The notes beneath the pieces were generated by a model. The model saw only the letters and a list, made by a program, of their open reading frames with translations. It was not told where the DNA came from and made no database searches. The position numbers and the translations under genes were made by a program. A stretch of 64,000 nucleotides of DNA from Bimastos eiseni (Eukaryota > Annelida > Clitellata > Crassiclitellata > Lumbricidae), in NCBI GenBank assembly GCA_959347315.1, contig OY365815.1, positions 18,526,514-18,590,513 of the forward strand, read 5' to 3'. Positions 1-11,800 of this stretch are shown here, in pieces (positions within the stretch are counted from its first letter, which is position 1; each line of letters starts with the position of its first letter).

Positions 1-856
1 CCCAGCAAATGCTTAACGTTAGCGGCAGATTATTGGCGTTCTACCGCCTTTTATGTTGCTTCGTTCTGTCCTTGCAGCGTTCAGTCGTCCCGCGGTCCCA
101 ATGAATCAGACGATGGCGTTCCAAATATACTTCGTTCTTCATCCGATTTCCAAACCTATTGTTTTGTGTACGTGCGATGAATCGAAGAGACAGGCGGCCA
201 AGAATTCCTTCAGCACCGCTTCAGTCGAACCTCGTTTGTCCCTCATTCACTGCAGTCACTGACCGTTGGAGCGTGTTGGCTATTGACGCATTCGCCCCAG
301 AAGAGCAGAGGCCGCGCTGCAGTCATCGTCACGCTCGGTTGAGCCATGGATGCCGGATATATTCTCCTGTGGAGCGAATCGACCAGCGTCCGACTGTGTG
401 ACAGATGAATGAATTATCATCGCCTTCGTCTCTGGTTGGGAAAGAAAAAAACTCCAAGCGATGCCAAGTTCTTCTTTCTCGAAGAGATTCAGTTCAAGTG
501 AGAAGCGACGTCGCTCTCGTTGGTCAGCGAATGAAGCAGCAGTCCAGCGACGCCCATCGCTAGACACACGCATGCGCAGAAAGACGTCGCCAGTGGATGC
601 TGCTTCGGCTGCTGGGACGGTAGCCGCTGCTCTGCTAGGAGCGGTTGTACGCTTAGAGATGGCGAGAAGATAGACAGAGTGTACGAGGAAAAGATGGAAG
701 AGTTGAAATAAAGGAGGCGATAAGAAAAGGAAGAAGAAAGCAGCTGCTGAAGACGAAGAAACAAGAGGGCTGGAGTTGGAAAACCGAAAGTGGTAACGAA
801 CTGACAGAGGTGACGAGGGGTGACGTGGAAGGAGGACAAATTGCGATCGCCGTCTG
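1..856. other. Unassigned 5' stretch with weak coding-like potential
   Basis: No gene recognised. The section 280-670 is GC-richer than its surroundings and has open frames on both strands (for example, minus 280-573 and plus 461-673), but without splice context, homology or consistent composition. It could be the first exon or CpG-rich promoter of a gene to the left. From 660 on it becomes purine-rich on the plus strand. Confidence 0.3.
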
Positions 857-1055
857 TTTCAATCAGCCAATTCCATACCAAGTGTTTCTATTTCAATCAG
901 CCAATTCCAATCCAAGTGTTTCTATTTCAATCAGCCAATTTCAATCCAAGTGTTTCTATTTCAATCAGCCAATTTCAATCCAAGTGTTTCTATTTCAATC
1001 AGCCAATTTCAATCCAAGTGTTTCTATTTCAATCAGCCAATTCCAATCCAAGTGT
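857..1055. repeat. 34-bp tandem repeat, about six copies
   Basis: Unit of 34 bases containing AAGTGTTTCTATTTCAATC and AGCCAATT, repeated at 857, 891, 925, 959, 993 and 1027 with few differences. The period is not a multiple of three, so the open frames crossing it are artefacts. Confidence 0.9.
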
Positions 1056-1648
1056 CTTGTAAGCAATGAATTGATTTTCGACGACAGTCGGCGCTGATGC
1101 CTCGGATGTCCTATCGCGTAATCGCCAGTACAACCGGATATTTGTTGCCAGAACATCTGCATCATCTGTTTCCATGCCACCCAGATCTCGCTTTCCATCC
1201 CTCTCCCTGAGACTCCCTCTCTATTCCTCTCACTCCCTCTGCCTCTAAGTGTCCGCGCCAATATCGGTCGCTGTAAATCCGCTTCAAAGATTTTAAGAAT
1301 CGACTTCAGCAATACATGTTAGATCGGTAGAGTGAAGTTAACGGCAGCGTTCTTGCTGCAGATGTTTCTATATGGCGCTACATAAATGGCTAATTACATT
1401 TACGATAGATTTATGAAGCATTTACCTTTGCCTCTAGAGATGGCCACGGCAATAAAAGCATTGGACGGCGAACAGACAAGCCATCTCTCCATGGGCAAGT
1501 TCAGACGACAGCCGGGTTTCACGGTGGCCAACGCTGGCCATCGATGCTCACGGTGGCACTCGATGCTCCTGTCACGAGAAGACTAAGAGAGGCTACTATT
1601 AAGTTTGCACTTATATAGTAGCGATAGTCACTTCAGTCGAGCTATATG
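1056..1648. other. No gene seen
   Basis: Mixed-composition sequence between the tandem repeat and the MITE. One 66-codon open frame at 1386 has no recognisable features. I see no splice-supported coding sequence. Confidence 0.4.
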
Positions 1649-1651
1649 TAA

Positions 1652-2545
1652 GGGGCCGTTCATATATTATATAACGCATAAAATCCCAATTTTTGACCCA
1701 CCCCTACCCCTAATAACGTTATATAACAGCAGCTGTGACCCCCCCCACCCCTATATTATATAACAGATATGCTACCCACCCCCTACCTCACCCCAGTCTA
1801 TAAGCACATTAAAAGACATACAATCGACATAATTGTATTGCACAATTTGACACTTTTATAACAATACGATGTTAGTTAGCACTTCAGTAGTAGTGATTCA
1901 ACTGATAATTGTTTTGCTCCTGTTTTGCACTAGAAATGAGCATTATAGTATCACACAGAATGGATTGGTTTAATATTGAACTATCAAGTACTTATCGATA
2001 AGTTCGCGGTACAACTCTACCTATTTAATAGCATGTGATGTATACAGAGTGCGTACTACAACTGCAAATGGGTATTTAAGCAAACAAACTATTTACACAT
2101 ACTATAAAAAATAAAATCAAACATCATGATAGTACCTACCAAAATATAATTATTTCAAGTGAATTAATTTTAATTTGAACCAGAATCAAAACAAAGCACA
2201 CAGAATTAAATTTTAGAGCTATGCACATGAAATTGTTAAAATTGTAAACAGCAAATTGTTAAAAGTGGATTTATAAATAATAACTAAGAACATCAAATCA
2301 ATTAACCGGGTGGCAGCTAATGGTGCTAGTTTTGGTTCACAATGTATTGTGAACTTCGATTAAACAATGAAGGTCTGCAGTACATGGAATTTCCAACTGG
2401 CAGGCAAACAGGCAAAATAGCATAAGCTGAAAAGTTTGTTATATAACAAACCTTCAACCTACCCCCACCCTATACAATATAACGCTAACAAAACCGGCAC
2501 CCACCCACCTACCCCTTGAGCGTTATATAATATGTGAACGGCCCC
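1652..2545. mobile_element. Non-autonomous DNA transposon (MITE) with TAA target duplication
   Basis: Inverted termini: left GGGGCCGTTCATATATTATA and the reverse complement of the right end GGGGCCGTTCACATATTATA, continuing to ATAACGC on both sides (about 26 bases, one mismatch). Direct TAA repeats flank it at 1649-1651 and 2546-2548. Three-base TWA duplications with GG-starting ends point to the PIF/Harbinger type; the assignment is inference. C-rich blocks and TTATATAAC repeats sit subterminally at both ends. No transposase frame is present in the 894 bases. Confidence 0.8.
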
Positions 2546-2548
2546 TAA

Positions 2549-3945
2549 TCTCCCTAAATATTATGTTTGAAACCGCGCAACATTTCCAGCGCATCATAAA
2601 GTGTGATATACAGAGCACAATATATATGCGACATACCTTGAGTAGTCTGTACATGTTGTCGTTAAACTGTCGACTGCAGCAGACCAGAACCAAGTGGGGC
2701 AGTCGAAATGATCGACAGTGATTGCGATCCAGTTCATTCACGACACTTCCAAGAGATAATCAATGACTGAAGTCTATCTTTTTCTCTGGTCTGCCTAAGT
2801 CTTTGTTTGGCTGGGTCTCTCTCTCCTCCTTTGTTTGGCTGGGTCTCTGTCCTTCTTTGTTTGGCTGGGTCTCTCTCTCTCCCTCTACTTTAACCTCTCT
2901 CCTCCCATCGCATACATACTAAATGGTACCTTGCGCTTCATGCAGACTTGGGCATGTACCTCAATACATACATGTACCAATCATTCATCGGGAAAACACC
3001 AAAAATGAAGGATATTCAGGACCAACTTCAATTTAAAAAAATCAGATATTAATTGAAAGAACAATCACTGCATTACACAACCAGGATAATCTTGAGTATT
3101 TACATGAAAGTTCTACTCAAGTTCAGGCTCATCAAAGAGCAAGAGATTCAAAAGCATCAAAAATACTAATATCTAGCCTGACTGTCACTTATGGTGCTCA
3201 TTTAAAATTTACTCAATGTCTGAAAAACTGAGCATTCTCAGATAACGTTATCAGATCTGTACGGCTAAATGGACAGGAAAAGAATACACAAATATAATTA
3301 GCAGCATTTTGATAAATCATCACGAAGTTGCCAATAAATGCATATCAATTTAAAGAATTTTAGGAACAGAATAACATTTATATAAAGCGTCTTTGTGTAA
3401 CTTTCAAGTATATCTTCAGCATATACAGAACTTTGGCACAGGTAGATAGTACCAGTTAGTTGTAGAAATCTTCTAAAAATTGTGAGCAACCACAGCATAG
3501 CCACATCCTAGCCCCTGATGAACAACGTTTCACAGCATTTCAAACACCAGAAAGGCTGCAATCTTTCTGTGCATCAAAACTTAAATTGTTACTACAAATT
3601 CAAAATATATTAGATATAAAGTAATTTACTCCTTGTAAGCATCCAGATTAAAACATATGAATATTACCTAAAGCATTTCTTGATATGTTTTCTTAATGAC
3701 CTAGTAGTTAATTTCTAAGAATATTGCAACCGATTGTTTCCGACTATGATTTCCTCAACATGACGAGGAATTCAACAAATAAAAGAACAAAATGTGATAC
3801 ATGGGGTGAAATGTATCTTTCAACCAACAAGCATGATTATGTAACTGTACAGAATTAAATGATGATTGGCCTGGATTTAAACAGTTTGTAAACAAAACCA
3901 AAACAAGGATAAGGGCAGATACCAGATGTACAAAAGGGCTCTTAC
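2549..3945. other. AT-rich gene-free stretch downstream of PHKA
   Basis: No coding sequence recognised. It contains three imperfect copies of a TTTGTTTGGCTGGGTCTCT unit at about 2798-2885. The remainder is AT-rich unique sequence. Confidence 0.4.
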
Positions 3946-4112
3946 AATGAGCTGTGATGACAAAAGTGCCTCTCTTGAGGGACATAATGAGCTGTGATGA
4001 CAAAAGTGCCCCTCTTGATGGACACAATGAGCCGTGATGACAAAAGTGCCTCTCTTGAGGGACAAAATGACACAATGAGCCATGATGACAAAAGGTGCCT
4101 CTCTTGAAGGGT
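3946..4112. repeat. 40-bp minisatellite downstream of PHKA
   Basis: About four copies of a 40-base unit containing GAGCTGTGATGACAAAAGTG and CCTCTCTTGAGGGACA. It lies just past the probable PHKA poly(A) site, and the open frames across it are repeat artefacts. Confidence 0.85.
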
Positions 4113-4313
4113 TGCCAGCTTACACTCCAGTTGCCATGAAGCAAGCATGATAACACTTAGAAATTCAGTCCTTTAATACTGGAAAAAGAGAATATCCAGG
4201 GATGATGCGAAAGATGAGAAGGAATCTTCCTTCCTATGACAATCATTTACATAAATGATCGCTGTTGAATCAAACAAGTGGCTGCTCTTTTTGCACCCAC
4301 CATGATCAATGAG

Positions 4314-4520
4314 TTACTGGATGACACAGTCGAGGTTTCCGTCGCCAACCAATGGAAGGCGGAGGCAGAAGACGACAGAGCGACACAGGTAGGACATGGT
4401 GCCGTAGCGACCGCTTGGCGCCAGGTCATAGAAGTTCTGGCAGATGCCAGCCAAGCCACCACATTTGAGAAACGTCTTAGGATTGGCACAGCACAACGTT
4501 ACGTCACCATCAAGCTCTTT
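4314..4520 (-). CDS. PHKA: PHKA last exon with C-terminal CaaX box
   Basis: The final coding exon, 69 codons including TAA at 4314-4316. It reads [17 protein letters not shown], then [20 protein letters not shown], and ends CVIQ. The block [12 protein letters not shown] is the strongly conserved end of PHK regulatory subunits. CVIQ fits a CaaX box, and vertebrate alpha subunits are known to be farnesylated at a comparable C-terminal motif. A possible poly(A) signal, ATTAAA on the minus strand, lies at 4172-4177, just before a 40-bp minisatellite. Confidence 0.93.
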   Translation of the reverse strand, partial: KELDGDVTLCCANPKTFLKCGGLAGICQNFYDLAPSGRYGTMSYLCRSVVFCLRLPLVGDGNLDCVIQ

Positions 4521-7500
4521 CTGTTCACACACAGACACACAACCAGTCAATCAACTTTATTGATAACCACAGCAGTACAGTACTACACAATATAATTGTA
4601 GTTATACAGTCAGTAACAATATAATGGTATAATGGTGGACCAGAAGGAACATCAGTTCCGTTTACAGGGTCTCCCTAATACTATAATACATCCAGTAACC
4701 AAGCTGACTTGTTTAGTATTTGATTTATAATGTCTTTCTTACCAGCACATTTATGTTATTCACACTGTTCTTGTCAGAGAATGAATAATGCTAGGCAGCA
4801 GCATTACAATCACAGAGTTTGTTTTAGCTCCAATAACCATACAAATAAAACAAAATATCAGACACACAGACAGACAGACAGGTAGGCACATGGACAGACA
4901 GACAGTCAGACAGATACATAAATAAACAAACTAAGATGACCTGTTCCTCGATGAAGAGTCGACTGGCATGATGGACAAGTTCATCAACATTGATGACTTC
5001 GTTCCATTGGCATTTTCCTCCGTCGTGTTCAATGATGAGACATAACATGAGAATTGCCTCAACACACAGCTGGCGATATTCCGGCTGAGGAATCTTGTTC
5101 AAGACGGCTTCAACGTGAAGAGCAAACTTTATCTCGCCAGCCGTCATCTGCAGACAAACACAAATGAACTCAATAGCACACTCATCTCTTAACCTATCAA
5201 ACGTAACAGCTGGAAATCGCACGAGTACTGTACAATCGATTGCAACAGAACAATCGCTTCCAAAGTGTCTACAAGTGTATACTGGTTATTTTGGAAAAAT
5301 TATGATCAGATCTCTCCTTCTTTTCTCTTTCTATTTCCACTTAGTTCAAATGCAACATCAGCAGACCACCTTCAGTCCAGTACCATGACAATCACAGATG
5401 ACAGAGCAGTTATCCCACATTGGAAGACGGCTATACTTTATTTATTTTATTATTTATTACAGAAATTTGATACCGCCCTTCATCCAACATTTTTTTGCTC
5501 AGAAGTGCACACGCCTCAACGGCGCAATTGCAGTTGTACTTCAGAGCAATTGAGCGCGAAGGACTTGCTCAAAGTCTCTACACAATGACTCCTTGGAAGA
5601 GGGTCGAACCGCTCGCTCAGCGCACACTCAATGTTACTGGCTGACTGCTCTAAACGATCGGCCACCATGCCACACGATATATATATACATATATCATTCT
5701 ACTTGGCTTCAGCACGTGATGGGCTTAGGTGGTCAGCCATTTCCCTTTATTTCTTATCTGCTCACTGACAGTATGCAGTATATAGCCGTGTTTGGGGGCA
5801 AACACAGCCAAAATCTTCAACAAATTCCTGCTGTGGTGGACATCAGAATACCAGACCATTTGCCCTTCAGTCCAGCAAGCTGACCACCAGACTATTCTGT
5901 ACCCTTACCACAACGGAATCGCGTGGTAAATAGCTAGACTACTGTCAACAATGACTTGACGATGTAAGGTGGTGTGCAATGGCAAAATCGCGGTTCCCTT
6001 ACTTCACTTGTAAGCGATTGATTCAGCGCTCCCGTTCCAATGGAGAGACCGTGACACTGAAACAATAAAAGACAATTGCTGGAATAGAGTGAGTTCAGTT
6101 ACCATTGCACTGATCATCCATAACACACAGAACAAATGTCACTAATTGAAGTTCATTTCAATTTGAGACTTATTCATAGCAAAGAGAAGATCAACAAGCA
6201 GTGTTATTTTCGTTCAAGAAATCATTTTTGTTTTAGTTTTTCTTCAGTTTGATGTGGTTCATTTCAGTTTAGTTCTAGTTCCATTTCTGAAAATCATTTC
6301 GTTTTAGTTTAGTTTTTATTCGTGAAATAATTTCCGTTTTTAGTTTAGTTTTTATTCATCCAATCATTTTAGTTATGGTTTCAGTTCACGATTGTCTAAT
6401 CTTTCGATCTTGTTTTAGAAAACCACGATAAATCAGACCCAGGTCATTCATTGTCCATGAGTAATTAGGAATGATGCTTATCGAGCATTCTTCTAACCCA
6501 TTCAAATTTAGCCTAAGAAAAGCTCGCATTCCCAAAGATTATAACATCCTGTTGCATCTACCTGCTGTTAATGGTCTACATTAAGAAAAGATCCCTTCAA
6601 CATTAACCTGGATGGCAAGAGCTACGAGAAGATCTTCAACTAGAAAAGCTACAATGTTGGATAAATCATCCTTTGTTCAGACTAAAATCGAGAGGCATTG
6701 TCTCCACTATATTATGTCACCTCTGATAAATATCTGTCCATTTCTTCTTGGATATTTTTCCCATTGTGATATCAACATTATGTCCGCTTAGTACAAGCGG
6801 TTCCCTCAGTTCAGTTTCTCTACAAATGTCCGCAATCTGGGCGTCACTTTGGACAGTACTCTATCCTTCTCTGCACATATCTCTAATCTCTCTCGGTCCA
6901 GCTTCTATCACTTGCGGCAACTACGCGCCATCCGACGATCTGTGATTTCGATCATGGTTCATGCCTTCATCTGCTCCAGCATTGACTACTGTAACTCATT
7001 ACTCATCGGCCTACCAAAACTCCGCCTCACTCTGCTCCAGTCTGTACTCAATGCAGTTGCTCGTTTGATCGCCCATCTTCCACGTTTCTCACATATTCCT
7101 ACTTTCATGACTCAACATCTTCATTGGCTTCCCTTGCCTGATAGGATTCATTTCAAAGTTCTCTTTCTTACATTCAAAGCATTGTTGGGTCAAGCTCCAC
7201 TCTATCTATGTGATCTTATTAGGAAACCTATCTCAGCTACCACCGGACGTCCTCTCCATTCTTTAGACCATCACGATCTTCTAGTACCGCAGTCTAGAAC
7301 TGCCACAGCTCAGCATCGTGCCAATGCCTCTGTTGGCCCTTCACTATGGAACAGCCTTCCTGCTGTGACTCGTGCTGCAATCTTATCTAGTAGCACAACT
7401 GTTTCTGCTCGTTCTCTTAAGACTTTTCTTTAGGGGTTTTTCGCACTGGGAGCGCCTCTGAATAGGTTGTACTGTGAGAGGCGCTTTATAGATCCGTAAA

Positions 7501-8818
7501 TAGAATAGAATATAGTTATATATCTCGTCCATTCAACTTTGCTGCCAGAAATTTGAACTTTTTAATGCTCCAGATCCTCATGCTTCATTTTGGATTTGAC
7601 TTGAAATAGCATGGAAGGAAAGAAATTGTTACTTGTAACTTCTATAGTTTTCGTTCACGATTTCAATTTCGTTTTAGTTTTTATTTAGTTCTGCAGGAAT
7701 CTTTTTCGTTTGTATTTAGTTCTAGTTGTTAATTTCTTTCTAGTTCTCGTTTTCGTGAACGATCGCCAATTCAATTTAGTTCTAGTTTCGTGAACGAAAT
7801 TAACACTGTCAACAAGAACTCAGTCTCCACAGTGTATTATTTAATTCAATCATTTCAATACTTGCACTAGGGCAATATCTCAACAACGAAATTAATTTGT
7901 CAAGAGCCTACACATATTGGGGTAAGGCAAAGACTGGTAGTATAAGCGTGCCTGCGAATCAGCACGACAGTCGTCGCTCTACTCTTTGACGCAACTTGGC
8001 TTAGAGACTCTGACCATCCATGCCATCTGTCAGCTGTAGACGGAAGTTCATTGGAAGGGTCCATGCTTGTGTGTGGGTCAACCTTTGGTTACTCTTTTAG
8101 CCTACTGTGCACTGTTTTGCTAACTGTTCTAACACTCATCGAAATGACACTTAACTTAACATCATGTAGACTTGCATAGAGAGCAATTCTGAGTAGATTT
8201 CTTGAAGAGGTGCTATATCAAGTTTCATCAATTGATTTATTGAATATCAAGTTTCATTGATTGATTGATTGATTGATAAAATAGCCACCCTTCGCAAAAG
8301 TTTCCAAATGTCCGTATAGAATCCTACTGGAACTCGATTGAGGGCGCCATCTAGACGGCGCCTTCGTAACCACTGTCCTTGTCTGTCAGATTCAAGGTTA
8401 TCATCTTGCTCCACTGATGACGCCACTTCCGAATGCAAAGACCCAATGTCATCCACCGTCTAATCACAGAAACACACTGTATAGTGTCATGAAATACAAA
8501 TCTACTCATGCTCCATGTACAACATCGTTATCTCCAGCCAGCAACTGTTGTCAAACGAGATAACTAACTGACATGCAGTTGCTCGGCCTAAATTAATTAA
8601 ATGTAAATAATATCTAAACAACTAGAGTATCTTATAATTATTGATCCACATGGCCAGATGACTAATAAGATAATAAAGATTCAGCTCATAATGGCATTTC
8701 TCTTTATCTGTAAACGATATAAACAGCTATAACTCATGACATGATGTTCTGGATGGTACCTGACGTTATCGCATATACAGCAGTCAGTCAGTCAGTCAGT
8801 CAGTCAGTCAGTCAGTCA

Positions 8819-8882
<64 letters not shown>

Positions 8883-11800
8883 ATGGAACTTGATATAGCA
8901 TCCCTTCAAGATTATCGACTCAGAGCACAAATTAAACATCTTCCTACTCCAATAAAATAGTTTAACAAAATCAACAACATGGCTAACAAAAAAGACATGC
9001 AAGTGCAGTGGTGCAAAACATAACTGTTATCATTGTAACAACAAACTGCCTAAATTTAATTATAAACAATAGTTTGCTCAAACAAACAGAAGCTAAAGCA
9101 AGCAACACAAAGGTCAACTGATTATTATGATAACTGATTCCACTCGCATCATGCAATGCAATGCAATGCTGATTAGTACAACAACTTAAAACAAGTTAGA
9201 AACAGGGAACAGCAGAGAACATGCAACAATACTTCTCCACAAACTCTTGTGCATATTTTCCAACTGCCTTTAGTGAACACCGAAGGAAGAAGATGCAACT
9301 GGAGTGACCCTTCCATGCAAACGACCTTCTGCACAGTTTAATTTCTTTTTATATATTAACATTATAATACATGGGGCTTATCTCATTCTCCAAATACTAG
9401 GGAGCAACTCAGGAAGAGAGCCAAGTGAAAATGTGGCTAGAAATGGAAAGAAACATTGAAGAGACAAAACAAGGAAATCTTGCTTAACACCAGACGCATT
9501 CCCAACATTATGGAATTCTCTAAACATGAACACAAGTCCAAGACTTTAACAAACAAAGCCTGAAACTATGACAACAGATGGCATTTCAGACAATGACAAC
9601 CTTCAAACATCACAAGCGCCTAATGCATCTCAATCTAAACATACAGTACAAGCACTGAGCAAACATTCCATTCGATCAACTTAAGAAGCAACTTAAGAAG
9701 ATCATGGAGAATAAAAGCCTCACAGACCGACTGGCGCTGAAACAGAAACCACATGACCAACTTTACCCTGACGGTCCCCAAAATTAAACACAAAATTATG
9801 CAAATAAATATTCAAATATCAATACACAAATCACAAGTGACATATTTTAGGTGGTGAAACATCGCAAGAAAATGTTCAACAGACAGGTACGCTCTGAAAT
9901 GAAGTGACAAAACTCAGGATAAAGACAGAGGAACGCTTAACAAAATAGGCTTTCATAGGTCAGGTTAAAAGGTTAGAGATCAGGTCACAGGGTCATTTTA
10001 AGAATCAGAATCAAAGGATCAGACACAAACATCAACACAAGACGAACCATACACAACCTGGATATCATGAAATGAACAAAAACAAATCAGACTATGTTAA
10101 GCAACAAACAAGAGGGTTCTGCCAATATCGAACAAAACGGATAACAATAAATCATCATTCAATAAAACAGTGAATCATCTGTAAACTTATGACACATGTT
10201 AGCCTGGCTAGAAGGGATCGTGTGTCAGCCATCACATGTTTTCTTTGCAAAATTTTAAATCAATCAAATGAACCGATCATGCATCAATTTCTATTTAGCA
10301 AAGACAAAGGCAAAAGAAACAGCTTCCATCTCTCCATCCGTCACCAAGGTCATCTGTACCTTACCTAGGAACCAACCATCACAGGCCATTCAAATCCAAA
10401 AACCATTTGGACTAATATCTCAGGCAGAGAAACCACCTGATGGCTTTAAAGCTATAGAACAGAACATAAACAACTTGCAAATCGTAAGGTGCCTGTCTGT
10501 TATCATGGCAGATACACATGAATCATCTCAATCGTTATTGTATTAGGGGTCTGTTAAAAACCAAGCATTGAAATGAATGTCCGTTTAGCAAAATAAACTT
10601 ATTCAGTTCAACGCAAATCAACACTAGAAACATAATTCTGAACCTGGAAAACAATCACAAATACGATAAGGACGGAGTCAGTCAAGCGTCTTGTTAAGCC
10701 AAAGGAAAAGAAACCAGATGTCACAAACAAAACCCAACAGTAGGGTACCAGATGATCAATGTTGTCACTCACTGACTTTCGTCGAGCATTGCTAACGATC
10801 ATTTCGCCGACGCTCATAAACGAATCAAAATCTGATGAGAAAAGCAGAGAACCAGTACAAACTATATCATAGCACCAGAGACACACTCAAAACAACGACA
10901 GAAACAACAAATGATTACAAGCGTCCGTCTTTCCCTGAGTCCTACAACTTCTGTCATTGCGAAGCAGAGTTTCCTGACCTGAAGGACAAAAAAGATTGTT
11001 ATTTTGTTTAGTCCAGCAAATTCAGAGCCAGCATCTGTAAAGCAACTGAGGTTTTTTGAAGAGAAGACGGCATTTCAATTCTTTTCCATCTGCACTACGA
11101 TTAAAGATCTAAATGGCTCACAAAACTTAGCTCGGTTGGAGATTTTTAAAAGGTTTAATTTCGGCAGGAAAATGTTGCACTAACAGAACTTTCCTCAGTG
11201 CTACATTTGCCATGGCAAGGGCTACATTGTGCTGTTTAACATGAATTTTGACATAGGTATTAAACTAAAATTGAGAAATGCCATCTCTCAACATCATTTT
11301 CTCCTCAAGCGAAGTGCAGCTTCTTTGTCTGTCCTGGAAACCTTAATATGAAAATTTAAAATGAAGAAAGAAACAAATGCAAACAAATGTGGGCTTTTTT
11401 GTTCCATTTTTTTGTAGTTATGCCAAAGATGACAAATATTACCTTCAAAGTGATTATTGTAGAGAAGTCATTGTTTCCTATCACTGCAAGAATTTTATAA
11501 GCAGCTAAAGCAAATTGTTCTATGCACATTAATGACATAAGCAACCTCTGGCCATGGAACAAAGAACCCATATTTGTTTAAATACTCAAAGCACCTGAAT
11601 GAAAGCAACCATGACAGTGAAACTGAGAGTAAAGCGACATATGATCAAACGAAGCAAAACATGGCATTGCTATTCCACTGCTGCTCAGAGAAGTCAACGT
11701 CAAAGCAAAAAAGTCAAGGTCACAGGACCGGAAGTGTCAAAATAGTCTATGGTCGAACCTGGATTTCTCGGCGCATGCAGTCGACACTGTACTTGGCCTG

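Noticed and set aside
4878..4915. GACAGACAGACAG run as a regulatory site
   Set aside because: Simple microsatellite.
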